NCBI RefSeq assembly: GCF_014737315.1
Contig: NZ_JPUF01000030.1
Location: 1-47,198, forward strand
Direction: 5' to 3'
Source: Treponema zioleckii
GTDB taxonomy: Bacteria; Spirochaetota; Spirochaetia; Treponematales; Treponemataceae
Length of the DNA: 47,198 bases
Within the stretch, counting starts at the first letter, position 1. Every line of letters begins with the position of its first letter. Position numbers and translations under genes: made by a program. The notes below the pieces were generated by a model. It did not search any database. It was not told where the DNA came from and saw nothing but the letters and a program-made list of their open reading frames with translations. Below, in pieces: positions 8,654 through 17,437 of this stretch.

Positions 8654-9760
8654 ATGGCTGAAAATAAATTTTTAAAAACTAAAACAGTTTATTTGGGCGG
8701 TTCTGGAAATGTTCAGCGAATTGGAATCGGTGGTGACGAGCCCATTACGATTCAAACTATGTGGAAAGAGGGAATTGTAGGCGTAAAAGATGACAAAACT
8801 CGGCTCGAAAAAATTCGTGAAGAGATTGCCGAATTAAAAATGCTTGGCTGCGATATTATTCGTTTTGCGGTTCCGGATATGGCTAGCGCGGAAAGTTTTA
8901 TTGAAATTTGCAAAATTACTTCCGTCCCGTTGGTTGCTGATATTCATTTTGATTATCGCTTGGCTTTAAAATGCCTTGAGGGTCCTGTAGCCGCAATCAG
9001 AATCAATCCTGGCAATATTGGTGCCCGTGAGCGTGTTGAAGCTGTTGTGAACGCTTGCCGCGACAAAGGTGCTGCGATTCGAATTGGTGTTAATACAGGA
9101 AGCCTTCCAAAAGACCTTGAAGCGAAGGTTGAGTCTGGAGAAATTAGTCGTGCTGTTGCGTTGAGCGAGACTGCTGCCCGCGAAGCTGCTGTTTTTGACG
9201 AACTTAATTTTGACCAGTTTGTTGTTAGCATGAAAGCTAGCTCAGTTCAAGAAACTATCGAGTCCAATGAAAATTTTGCTTCCAGATTTAACATTCCGCT
9301 TCATGTGGGTGTTACAGAAGCGGGGCCGTTGATTACAGGCGTTGTAAAGTCAACTTTGGCTTTTTCACATCTTCTTACCGAGGGAATCGGAAATACGATT
9401 CGCGTCAGTCTTTCTTCGTCTCCTGCAAACGAGGTTATTACCGGTCTTGAAATTTTGCGGGAATGCGGAAAAAGATCGGGCGGTGTAAAACTCGTTTCTT
9501 GTCCTCGTTGCGGCCGTCTCGGTTTTGACGTTCACGGTTTTATGAACAGGTGGCAAAATGAGCTTCTTTCGCTCAAAAAAGATATAACCGTTGCCGTTAT
9601 GGGCTGTGTCGTTAACGGACCGGGAGAAGGCAAACACGCGGACTTGGGAATCGCTGGTGCAGGTGAAAAAGCTATAATCTTCAAAAAAGGTAAGATTGTA
9701 AAAACAATCGATATGAAGGATGCTGATTCTGAGTTCCGAAAGGAATTGGAATCTCTTTAG
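8654..9760 (+). CDS. ispG: 4-hydroxy-3-methylbut-2-enyl diphosphate synthase
   Basis: IspG (GcpE) is a cytosolic [4Fe-4S] enzyme that converts 2-C-methyl-erythritol 2,4-cyclodiphosphate to HMBPP, the penultimate step of the MEP isoprenoid pathway. It therefore feeds the undecaprenyl carrier used by the envelope genes downstream. The 368-residue protein has the N-terminal TIM-barrel part (IQTMWKEG, ADIHFDYRLAL, RINPGNIG) and the C-terminal reductase part with the cluster cysteines CPRCGR and GCVVNGPGEGKHAD. The length matches the short bacterial form. ATG 8654 is preferred to an upstream in-frame TTG at 8627; neither has a strong ribosome site. Confidence 0.96.
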   Translation: MAENKFLKTKTVYLGGSGNVQRIGIGGDEPITIQTMWKEGIVGVKDDKTRLEKIREEIAELKMLGCDIIRFAVPDMASAESFIEICKITSVPLVADIHFDYRLALKCLEGPVAAIRINPGNIGARERVEAVVNACRDKGAAIRIGVNTGSLPKDLEAKVESGEISRAVALSETAAREAAVFDELNFDQFVVSMKASSVQETIESNENFASRFNIPLHVGVTEAGPLITGVVKSTLAFSHLLTEGIGNTIRVSLSSSPANEVITGLEILRECGKRSGGVKLVSCPRCGRLGFDVHGFMNRWQNELLSLKKDITVAVMGCVVNGPGEGKHADLGIAGAGEKAIIFKKGKIVKTIDMKDADSEFRKELESL

Positions 9761-9787
9761 AAATAAAAACTGCTTTTAAGAGAAAAA

Positions 9788-9852
9788 GAAGCCGATAATA
9801 AAAGTATAAAACTGTTTGCATATTTTTATGTGCGCTACTTTTGTTCGGCTTC
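9788..9852. repeat. Inverted repeat in the leader of the TPR-like gene
   Basis: GAAGCCGA (9788-9795) and TCGGCTTC (9845-9852) are perfect reverse complements 49 nt apart, between ispG and the gene at 9880. No T-run follows, so this is more likely a leader structure or protein site than a standard terminator. Confidence 0.4.
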
Positions 9853-9879
9853 GAATAATTTTGAAGGACTTCAATTTTT

Positions 9880-10974
9880 ATGAAAAAAATCGCTTTAATT
9901 TGCAGCTTGTTTTTCGTTTCTAATTTTGTTTTTTCTCAGATAGCTCCTAAAAAGCCTGAAAGCAAAGAGCTTTCTTGGCGTATTCTTGAGAATGCGCAAG
10001 TTGCGTTTGACAATGGAAAATATGGCGAAGCAATTAACCTTGCCAACAAGGCCCGCGAAAATAGAAAAAAAGAGATTGATTGGGAACTTTATGTTCTTGA
10101 CGCTGCTCTTTCTCCGCTTGCCGTTCGTAAGGCTGGTGAGCTTTTTCCAAACGTCCTTGAAGTGTTAAAAGAACGTGATGAGAATGAAGCGATAAATCTC
10201 ATCAACAAATATTTGAATTTGTATTCTTCGGAGCGTTTTGACGATTCGGTTTATAAACTGATTGCATGGCTAAAGTCTAAAAAAGTTTACCCAGAGGCTG
10301 ATTTTTTGATTGGTCGTGTCTATCAGCTTGAAGGTGAATACAAAGTTGCCTATGATTTTTATGAGCGAGCAAGGACCGAGCGTGAATATCTGGATATTCC
10401 AAATAATGTTTATGATATTTTGTATGCTTTGTCTGACCTTGCAAAAGAGACTGGAAAAAAAGAAGAATATGAACAGGCTTTGCTAGTAATTTTGGATAAT
10501 GACAAGAATTTTAAAAATTCTGGACTTCACAATGCATTCATAAAAATTATTGAAACTGACAGACCTGAAAATGTTGATAAATTTTTTCTCTTGTTTCGTG
10601 CGCCTTGCAGTGATTCTTTAAGGGCGATGTTTGAGATTGGAAATCTTTATGCAGACCGCAATGAAGAGAAAAAGGCTCTTATTTGTTCGTCATTAATTTC
10701 AATTGAATCTATTACTCATATTTATGATTTTTTGCTGGAGCATGATTCTAGCTTTGAATATACAACTTTTTCGGATTTTTTGCGTGAAGCTGGAAAATAT
10801 GACGAAATAATTGTATGGGGACAAAAAAATCATGTTTGGGAGTCGATTTATTTGATGGCTGAGCGAATTGAAAAAAGAGGTCAATCTAAATTCGCCGAGC
10901 AGCTTTACAAAATAATTGCAGAGTCAATGCCTGACAGTTATTTTAAGGCAAAGGCTCTGTACCATATTCAGTAA
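9880..10974 (+). CDS. Exported TPR-like helical repeat protein
   Basis: The 364-residue protein starts with a signal peptide (MKKIALICSLFFVSNFVFSQ, likely cleaved after the Ser or Gln near residue 20). The rest is helical: segments such as NAQVAFDNGKYGEAINLANKA and IGRVYQLEGEYKVAYDFYERA have the spacing of tetratricopeptide repeats, which usually hold protein partners. I expect a periplasmic location, since no lipobox or second membrane helix is seen. AAGGA lies about 10 nt before ATG 9880. It ends one base before the stop of the convergent Omp85-like gene, with no visible terminator between them. Partner and role are unknown. Confidence 0.75.
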   Translation: MKKIALICSLFFVSNFVFSQIAPKKPESKELSWRILENAQVAFDNGKYGEAINLANKARENRKKEIDWELYVLDAALSPLAVRKAGELFPNVLEVLKERDENEAINLINKYLNLYSSERFDDSVYKLIAWLKSKKVYPEADFLIGRVYQLEGEYKVAYDFYERARTEREYLDIPNNVYDILYALSDLAKETGKKEEYEQALLVILDNDKNFKNSGLHNAFIKIIETDRPENVDKFFLLFRAPCSDSLRAMFEIGNLYADRNEEKKALICSSLISIESITHIYDFLLEHDSSFEYTTFSDFLREAGKYDEIIVWGQKNHVWESIYLMAERIEKRGQSKFAEQLYKIIAESMPDSYFKAKALYHIQ

Positions 10975-10975
10975 T

Positions 10976-12523
10976 TTAATAATGCAAGCCGATTCCTACA
11001 TAGAATTCGTGTGACGAAACATCTGAACTTCGCCAACTTGAGTCATAATAGTTTTGTGCTTTCTTAGAAAGTATCAGCTGCCCTAAATCAAATCCTGCAC
11101 TTGCCCGAACAACCAAGCTTCGCCAGCGTGCAGGATAAACCAAAACTTCTATGCCCGATGCATACCAACCGTCGCTTACTGAAAAACATTTTCCTGTGAT
11201 TTTATTTTTTGTTAACGCAATATCAACGAAAGGTGAAATCTGCATTTCGAAATTCAAGTGCTTTAACCACTGAAAATGACGGTTTATCCATGAGTCTTCG
11301 CCAAAAATAGCTTGCGTCCAACTAGTCCAATCTGTGGTGATTATGTGAATCGGAAAATCCAGGTTCATTACAATTGCGGATGAGACTTTTAGTGCCCTCT
11401 CATCGCTGTCATTGTAGAATTGGTCATCAAGAATCCCGCGGATATTTTTACCGATTTTTTGAGACGTATTCATTGAGGCAAAGATAATGCTTTTTAGAGC
11501 TACCCCTGCGAAGTTAAAAGCCTTGAATGCCTGAAGTTCTCCCCGAATTTTCGGTTGATACTCGTTTCGCTGAAAATCATATCCCACTGATTGCGAAAAA
11601 GAGAGTAGTGCTCCATTCCTGAAATTTCCATACCAGTTGATTCGTTTTGTAAAAAAAGCGTGCCCAAATGTAAGCACAGGATTCGTTAAATCTTGGTTTT
11701 CGTAGTCAATCCCATTTTTATCATAGTCGATTCTGCACTCAATAAAAGGTGCCCAATCAACATTTCCCCAATCATTTATTTCTGCAATTTTTATTGGCAT
11801 TGAAAGTTTTGCATCGGTCTGGGAATAGAGTTCGTCATTGAATTTTGTGTAATCGTAATCTTTTACCAAAGATTGAGTAATATCAAATACAAGTGAATAT
11901 GAGTCAAAAGGTAATTCAAATGAAAGTCCTGTATTTAAGTCAAATTCGCTGCTGGAATTTCCAAAATTATACGAACCCTCAAAATCGTTGCACCAATTTG
12001 CATTTAGTATGCCGAGTTTAAAAGGATAGTCGTATTTAAACTCGAATCCTGCCGAGAAGTCTCCATCTTTGGTTCCGATGCTGATGTCTGAACTCAACTT
12101 GTTCATTGTGCCCAAGAAATTTGAGTCTTCAAGCTTTAATTTTAAAACTGCGCCATCATTTGAGTCATATTTTGGATACGGAACTAAAACAAAATGTTTT
12201 GAATCTGTTGCTTTAATTTTTAAATTTACGTATTGAATGTCAGAATCTTCATCAAAATCAGAAAGTGTGTAATTCACTTCTGTTGAACTAAAAATACGCT
12301 GATTTTTGAATTTTTGCCGCAAATCATCAAGATATTTCTCAAATTCGTCTTGATTTTTAAAGATTTTTTTTTGGGAAATATCAACTTTTTTTTCAAGAGC
12401 ATATTGCTTTGTATTTTCAAGCTCATATTCCACATTCTGAATTTGGAATTTCTCCCCAAAAACTGCAAAGTTTGCAGAGAAAAAAAGTGAGAAAATAAAA
12501 GCATTCGCAATTTTGTTTTTCAT
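10976..12523 (-). CDS. Omp85-like outer membrane protein with one POTRA-like domain
   Basis: The 515-residue protein has a signal peptide (MKNKIANAFIFSLFFSANFAVFG). A mixed alpha/beta segment (about 25-110) looks like a single POTRA domain, and a long beta-strand-rich region ends in Tyr (GIGLHY), the usual end of an outer membrane barrel. VLVPYPKYDSNDG followed by DSNFLGTMNKL resembles the start of Omp85/BamA-type barrels. Such proteins insert or export proteins across the outer membrane. ATG 12523 overlaps the stop of the WbaP-like gene by one base (TAATG), so translation is probably coupled; an upstream in-frame extension would lie inside that gene. Because it closes a glycosyltransferase operon, a role in surface assembly is possible. 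It is the last gene before a tail-to-tail junction. Confidence 0.7.
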   Translation of the reverse strand: MKNKIANAFIFSLFFSANFAVFGEKFQIQNVEYELENTKQYALEKKVDISQKKIFKNQDEFEKYLDDLRQKFKNQRIFSSTEVNYTLSDFDEDSDIQYVNLKIKATDSKHFVLVPYPKYDSNDGAVLKLKLEDSNFLGTMNKLSSDISIGTKDGDFSAGFEFKYDYPFKLGILNANWCNDFEGSYNFGNSSSEFDLNTGLSFELPFDSYSLVFDITQSLVKDYDYTKFNDELYSQTDAKLSMPIKIAEINDWGNVDWAPFIECRIDYDKNGIDYENQDLTNPVLTFGHAFFTKRINWYGNFRNGALLSFSQSVGYDFQRNEYQPKIRGELQAFKAFNFAGVALKSIIFASMNTSQKIGKNIRGILDDQFYNDSDERALKVSSAIVMNLDFPIHIITTDWTSWTQAIFGEDSWINRHFQWLKHLNFEMQISPFVDIALTKNKITGKCFSVSDGWYASGIEVLVYPARWRSLVVRASAGFDLGQLILSKKAQNYYDSSWRSSDVSSHEFYVGIGLHY

Positions 12524-13950
12524 TAATATGCGCCTTTTCGACGGAGAACGACGTATATCGTTTTGATGATTATCCAAATATCTAGCCAGATTGACCAATT
12601 CTGAATGTAATACGTGTCTAGCATGATTCGCTCTTCGTATCCCGTGTCGCTGCGTCCTGAAATTTGCCACATTCCGCTCAATCCTGGTTTTACCGAAAGA
12701 ATATAATCTACATATTTATTGTATTTTATAAGTTCTGGTTCTGTAACAGGACGTGGACCGATAAAACTCATTTCTCCAACAAAAATATTCCATAATTGCG
12801 GAAGTTCATCTAAACTTGTTTTGCGCAAAAATTTGCCGAATTTTGTTACTCGTGGATCGTCAGTAAATTTTCGATCTTTTTCCCATTCTGCTGCGCGTAC
12901 TGGATCATTTGCTAAAATTTCTTTGAGTTTTACGTCCGCATCAATGCACATCGAGCGGAATTTCCAGCACTTTAATACAGAATGATTTTTTCCGACACGT
13001 TTGTGACCGTAAAAAATTGGGCCTGGGGAAGTGATTTTTATTCCTATAGAAACAAAAATTGTGATTAAAATTACAAACGGCGCTGCAATTAGGCACAAAA
13101 TGATGTCGATTAATCTTTTTAAAATCAATGCCTCGATTTTTGTAAGATAATTTGTTGAAGAAAAGCCTAAAAGTCCGCCGAAGTTTTTCATTTTTAATGA
13201 AAGCGTCGTTGTAAGCTGGTTTCGCGGAATCCTGATAAAGTAGCGGTAATTAGTCTGAATTTCTTCAACGCTCTCTTTGTAGCCGCAGATAATCGCAACC
13301 TTTATGTGCAAGGTTTTTATTGTTTTTGTTAATTCTTCGCTGTTGTTTATAATCGTGATTCCTCTGTATTTATCTGTATGAATTTTATCAGAGGTGATTA
13401 TCAAAATCGGTTTGTAACCTAAATATTTTTTTCCTAAAAGCCTGTCAATAATTACTTTGTAATTGTCGCCGCTCGTATAAATAACGACAGGAACTCCCCA
13501 CCAGCTAAAGTGGCAAAAAAATCCTCGTGCAAATTCTCGAACGACAGGAAGACCGATTGTGCAAAGTGGCCATGCAATCATAAGAGCAGCTGCGATTGGA
13601 AGATAATGTCTTTGAGATTTAATTGTCGCTATTGCAATCGATGCGCTGCACATGCAAAAGAAAGTTCCGATTGAGGCGAGCCTAACCTCGTCTTCGGATG
13701 CGAGCGTAATTCCTGGATACAGGCCTAGACCATAAAAAACACAGAAAATCAGCGGGAGGAAGATTGCGTATTTTATGCATGAGCGAAGCCAAATTTCTTC
13801 TGGCGTAATTAAATTCATTATAAAAAATCCTGTTGTGATTGCGAGCATGATTACAACGGCATCGGTAAATGCCATTGAGCAACCCATTATAAATGAACTT
13901 GTGTGTTTGTATTGAGAGCGTAAAGATGTTTTAAATTGTTCATCAATCAT
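12523..13950 (-). CDS. WbaP-type undecaprenyl-phosphate sugar phosphotransferase
   Basis: This inner membrane enzyme moves a hexose-1-phosphate from a nucleotide sugar to undecaprenyl phosphate and so starts a surface polysaccharide. The 475 residues have about four membrane helices at the N-terminus (to residue 140), a central Rossmann-like domain and the catalytic C-terminal block. That block starts LKRLIDIILCLIAAP and carries SPGPIFYGHKRVGK, KFRSM, RKTSLDELPQLWN, GEMSFIGPRPV and KPGLSGMWQISGRS. The Asp-Glu of SLDELPQ is the catalytic pair of the family. The sugar (Gal or Glc) cannot be told from sequence. It follows the GT at 14023 by 72 nt in the same direction. Confidence 0.92.
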   Translation of the reverse strand: MIDEQFKTSLRSQYKHTSSFIMGCSMAFTDAVVIMLAITTGFFIMNLITPEEIWLRSCIKYAIFLPLIFCVFYGLGLYPGITLASEDEVRLASIGTFFCMCSASIAIATIKSQRHYLPIAAALMIAWPLCTIGLPVVREFARGFFCHFSWWGVPVVIYTSGDNYKVIIDRLLGKKYLGYKPILIITSDKIHTDKYRGITIINNSEELTKTIKTLHIKVAIICGYKESVEEIQTNYRYFIRIPRNQLTTTLSLKMKNFGGLLGFSSTNYLTKIEALILKRLIDIILCLIAAPFVILITIFVSIGIKITSPGPIFYGHKRVGKNHSVLKCWKFRSMCIDADVKLKEILANDPVRAAEWEKDRKFTDDPRVTKFGKFLRKTSLDELPQLWNIFVGEMSFIGPRPVTEPELIKYNKYVDYILSVKPGLSGMWQISGRSDTGYEERIMLDTYYIQNWSIWLDIWIIIKTIYVVLRRKGAY

Positions 13951-14022
13951 AAAATCCTCTTTAATCTTTTTGATTTCTTTATAGCGACTCTAAAATTTCA
14001 GTTTTTGAGCCAACTCTGATTT

Positions 14023-15093
14023 TTATTTTTTATAAACCTTGCGGAATTGTTCCAAAATTGTTTCGGCAGATTTTTTGTACGAATATTTTTCTTTTAGTGC
14101 ACCTAAATCGATTGTGTCTGTTTTCATACTGAGCATTTTTTCTGCCAAGTCATTTGCGTCTCCGCATTTAAAAAAGTGAACTGGAAATCCTTCGTAAATT
14201 TCCTTGAAAACCTCAATGTCGGAAAGTAAAACCGGCGTTCCGAGCGTCATTGCCTCTAGCGGAGGCATTCCGAACCCTTCGTAAAGTGACGGCTGAACTA
14301 AAAACTTTGCTTTCTGATAATTTTCTTTGAGCATTTGATTCGAGATTTTTCCCGTGAACTCAATTTTGTCCTTTGGCAAGGATTCTAGTTTTCGCACTGT
14401 TTCGTCGTCACCTGTCCTAAAATTGTCAGCATTTCCGACAATTACGAGTTTTGAAGAAAAACCATTTTTTAGTGCGATTTCGTAAGCTTCAAGAAGCGTT
14501 TTTAATCCCTTGTGTTTTTTTATATTGCCTACAAAAAGTACAAAATTCTCTTTTGCGATTGCATTTTCGCTTTCTTCATTAAAATTCTCTCGCAAGTATT
14601 TTGGAGTTGAGTTGTAGGTTATCACAATATTTTTTTTACAGCGTAAATTTGCTCGAATCCGATTTTTTGAAAATTTTGACACTGTAAAAATCGTGTTGGA
14701 TTTGTTTATTGCCCGCTGATAAATCATTTTTCGGCCGAGTTTTCCAAAAAAACTTGTCAGCCCAGGGACGTCTAGGAAAACTACGTCGTGAATCGTTGAA
14801 AACACAGGAATCGTAATTCCGTTCGGAATATTGCAGTACGGTGTAAAATACACGTCGTAAGAATTGATTCTTGCAAGAATGTCCGATGGAAAATTGAACA
14901 TTTCCTTTTTTGAGAATGGCTTTACATCGCAAAAGCAGAATTCTACGTTTTCAAGACGCACAAAATCCATGCACTGCTCATGCGAGCCGAGTAAAAGAGT
15001 GTCATTTTCTTCTATTAAATATGGAATTAATTCTGAAATGTATGAGCCAATTCCGCCTGAACCAATCATTCTGCAATCAATTGCGATTCTCAT
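14023..15093 (-). CDS. GT4 glycosyltransferase
   Basis: This is a 356-residue retaining glycosyltransferase with the GT-B fold. The N-terminal domain starts MRIAIDCRMIGSGGIGSYIS. The C-terminal nucleotide-sugar domain has FVGNIKKHKGLKTLLEAY and the donor-site motif PSLYEGFGMPPLEAMTLG, with the conserved E-x7-E pattern. It likely adds a sugar to the lipid-linked repeat started by the WbaP-like enzyme. AAGGA lies 7 nt before the ATG, and the gene begins 10 nt after the corrected end of the preceding glycosyltransferase. Donor and linkage are unknown. Confidence 0.92.
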   Translation of the reverse strand: MRIAIDCRMIGSGGIGSYISELIPYLIEENDTLLLGSHEQCMDFVRLENVEFCFCDVKPFSKKEMFNFPSDILARINSYDVYFTPYCNIPNGITIPVFSTIHDVVFLDVPGLTSFFGKLGRKMIYQRAINKSNTIFTVSKFSKNRIRANLRCKKNIVITYNSTPKYLRENFNEESENAIAKENFVLFVGNIKKHKGLKTLLEAYEIALKNGFSSKLVIVGNADNFRTGDDETVRKLESLPKDKIEFTGKISNQMLKENYQKAKFLVQPSLYEGFGMPPLEAMTLGTPVLLSDIEVFKEIYEGFPVHFFKCGDANDLAEKMLSMKTDTIDLGALKEKYSYKKSAETILEQFRKVYKK

Positions 15094-15103
15094 AAAATTT
15101 TCC

Positions 15104-16223
15104 TTATTTGTTGAATTCTTCTAACGTTTTGTCAATTGCTGCTTTTAGCTGTTTACAAAATCTTTCTGTTGAAAAACTTTTTGCGTGCGAGACTAATTTT
15201 TTCTGTTTTAAAAATCCCTTTCTCGTTTAATTCTTCAAATTTTTCGATAGCTTTGCAAACTGCATCGTTTTCTTGTTTTTCAAAAAATACTCCTGTTTTA
15301 TTTTCAATAACAGTTTCTAGCGCACCGCCTTTTTGGAATGCTATTACCGGGCGACCGCAGGCTTGGACTTCCACAGGAATAATTCCAAAATCCTCTTCCG
15401 CACTAAAAATCATGGCTTTGCATCTCTGTAAATAATCCTGAACTTCTTCATCTGAAATTCGTCCGGTGAATTTTATGTTTGCATCTGGATATTTTTGCGC
15501 CAGTTCCTTTAATTCTTTTTCTTGTGAACCACTTCCGATCACTACGAGATTTTTTTTGAGCGTGCCACAGGCTGAAATGGCAAGGTCAATCCTCTTATAC
15601 GGAACAAATCTCGAAAAAACTACGTAAAAATCCTCTGCCTCTTTGCCGTTTGGGGAAAGTCGTGTCGTATCGACAGGAGGGTAAATCACTTCGCTTTCAC
15701 GGTTCCAATATTTTTTTATTCGTCTTGCAATGTATTTTGAATTGCAGATGATTTTGTCGATTCTCTGGCTTGAAACATAATCCCAAAGCCGAATTGACGG
15801 CATCCAGCGGTTCATAAAAAATTGGGTGAGTTTTCCGCTTCGTTTTTGATATTCAAAAAACTGATCCCATGCGTAGCGCATAGGGGAGTGGATATACGCG
15901 ATGTGCGGAACCGACTGCGGCGTAATCACGCCCTTCGCACAACTTGACGATGAGCATAAAACTAAGTCGTAAGATGAGAAATCAAAACTTTCAAATGCCT
16001 GTGGCATGAATTTTAGGAATTTTGTATAAAGTTTTGTGGCTTTTGGCCATTTTTGAATGAATGAAGTGTGAACTTTTTCTTTTGGAAAAATCTTACCGAT
16101 TTTTTTTTCGTCATAAACAAGTGTGTAAATATCTGCATCTGGATAGAGCGAGAGCATGGCCTCTACAACGCGCTCCGCTCCTCCGTAATTAACAAGCCAA
16201 TCGTGGACTATTGCAACTTTCAT
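15104..16223 (-). CDS. GT4 glycosyltransferase, frameshifted near its C-terminus
   Basis: The protein starts MKVAIVHDWLVNYGGAERVV, typical of GT4 mannosyl/WcaI-like enzymes, with FSRFVPYKRIDLAI and a donor-site region FSAEEDFGIIPVEVQACG. In the first frame it stops at 15153 after an off-family tail. One frame over, the sequence continues as SHAKSFSTERFCKQLKAAI to a stop at 15104-15106, and 'SFSTERF' is the usual end of this family. The switch falls in the A/T runs at about 15186-15205, and one extra base explains it. With the repair the protein is about 373 residues and ends 10 nt before the next gene, the expected operon spacing. The start at 16223 or 16232 is uncertain because neither has a clear ribosome site. 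Confidence 0.88.
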
Positions 16224-16286
16224 AAATTTCATTCTAGCATGTAAAAAGCACAAAATCAATTGACCGAAATTTTCTAACAAAAAACT

Positions 16287-17351
16287 TTATCCATTTCGGA
16301 GGGCAGCAAGAAGTTTTTGAGCAGATTTTTCGTAAGTGTATTTTTCGAGGATTTTTTCATTTGGCTCTACTTTTTCTAAGAGAAGTTTTTCAAAATCAAC
16401 ATCGGCCGGATTTTGATTTATGTCAATGTAATGAGCCGATTTTTCGTATATTTCTGGCAAACTTGCCGCATTCGCGCAGATTATTTTTGCCCCGACGCTC
16501 ATGGCCTCCAGCGGCGGAATCCCGAAACCTTCGTAATAGGACGGAAAAACAAACGCCTTGCATTCGCTCATAAGAGCTTTTACTTCTTCATCCGAAACGT
16601 AGCCCAGCAAAATCACGTTGCTCAAAGAGGAAAGTTCGCTGATTTCTTCTGATTCGTAGCCAGAAATTACCCTGCCAGAAATTGCGAATATTTCTTGCGG
16701 ATGATTTTTTGCGTGAATTGCAATCCATTTTAGATTTTTTCTTTTTTGAAGCGAGCCGAGTGTAAAATAAAAATTCTTTTTTTGAAGTTTTGGATATTTT
16801 TCAAAAATTCCGTCATCTTTTTGAATTGAATTAAAATGCTCCCAGCCGTTCGGAATTACTGCAAGACGCGAGTCGCTAACTTTGTAGGCTTTTTTTATTT
16901 GTTTTGCGCTGAACTCAGAAACCGTAAATATTTTTTTTGCATTTTTTGCAATATTTTTGTAGTTCAGATTGCAATATGCCTTAATCAATTTTTCTTTTAG
17001 CGATACAAAATCTTTTGGAAAGTCGTGGGCGTAAATATCGTGGATAAAAGCGTAGCCGCAGGCTTTTCCGAGCGGAGCCGTGTTTGAAAAATTGAGCCCG
17101 ATTGCATTGTGTTTTTTGCAAGCTTTCTTAAAATCGAACAAATCCCATTTCGGAAAACTTTTTATCGGCTTTTCTGAGATTATGAGTTTGATTTTTTTGA
17201 AATCTGGAAAATTCTTTGCATTTGCTGGTGCTAAAATTGCAAAGTCATCGTCTTTTTGAATCAGATTGTCAAGTTGTTTGCAAATTTCCCAGCTGAATCT
17301 TTCTATTCCTGTAAGATTTCTGCAAAGAAAATTTCCGTTAATCAAAATCAT
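16287..17351 (-). CDS. GT4 glycosyltransferase, first gene of the polysaccharide operon
   Basis: This is a 354-residue GT-B enzyme that starts MILINGNFLCRNLTGIERFSWE. It has a Gly-rich acceptor loop, YFTLGSLQKRKNLKWI in the hinge, and the donor motif FPSYYEGFGIPPLEAMSVG followed by ASLPEIY. It resembles mannosyltransferases of O-antigen and capsule loci. It is the most upstream of five minus-strand genes (GT, GT, GT, WbaP, Omp85-like), and the other two GTs differ from it enough to be non-redundant. A 13-bp hairpin lies in its leader. Confidence 0.91.
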   Translation of the reverse strand: MILINGNFLCRNLTGIERFSWEICKQLDNLIQKDDDFAILAPANAKNFPDFKKIKLIISEKPIKSFPKWDLFDFKKACKKHNAIGLNFSNTAPLGKACGYAFIHDIYAHDFPKDFVSLKEKLIKAYCNLNYKNIAKNAKKIFTVSEFSAKQIKKAYKVSDSRLAVIPNGWEHFNSIQKDDGIFEKYPKLQKKNFYFTLGSLQKRKNLKWIAIHAKNHPQEIFAISGRVISGYESEEISELSSLSNVILLGYVSDEEVKALMSECKAFVFPSYYEGFGIPPLEAMSVGAKIICANAASLPEIYEKSAHYIDINQNPADVDFEKLLLEKVEPNEKILEKYTYEKSAQKLLAALRNG

Positions 17352-17366
17352 AATTTTACCGCCACG

Positions 17367-17408
17367 AAGTTTATGCTATTTTCAGTGCTAAAAATATAGC
17401 ATAAACTT
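17367..17408. repeat. Perfect 13-bp stem-loop between chemoreceptor and GT operon
   Basis: AAGTTTATGCTAT (17367-17379) pairs with ATAGCATAAACTT (17396-17408), leaving a 16-nt loop. No T-run follows on either strand. It lies 29 nt after the chemoreceptor stop and 16 nt before the GT start, so it may be a weak terminator, a leader structure or an operator. Confidence 0.6.
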
Positions 17409-17437
17409 GGGTGAATTGCTATTGCGAAAATAAATGT

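Noticed and set aside
9791-9798. GCCGATAA, matching the sigma28 -10 consensus
   Set aside because: No TAAA lies at the required 15-nt distance upstream and the downstream gene is not a motility gene; the motif is one arm of an inverted repeat.
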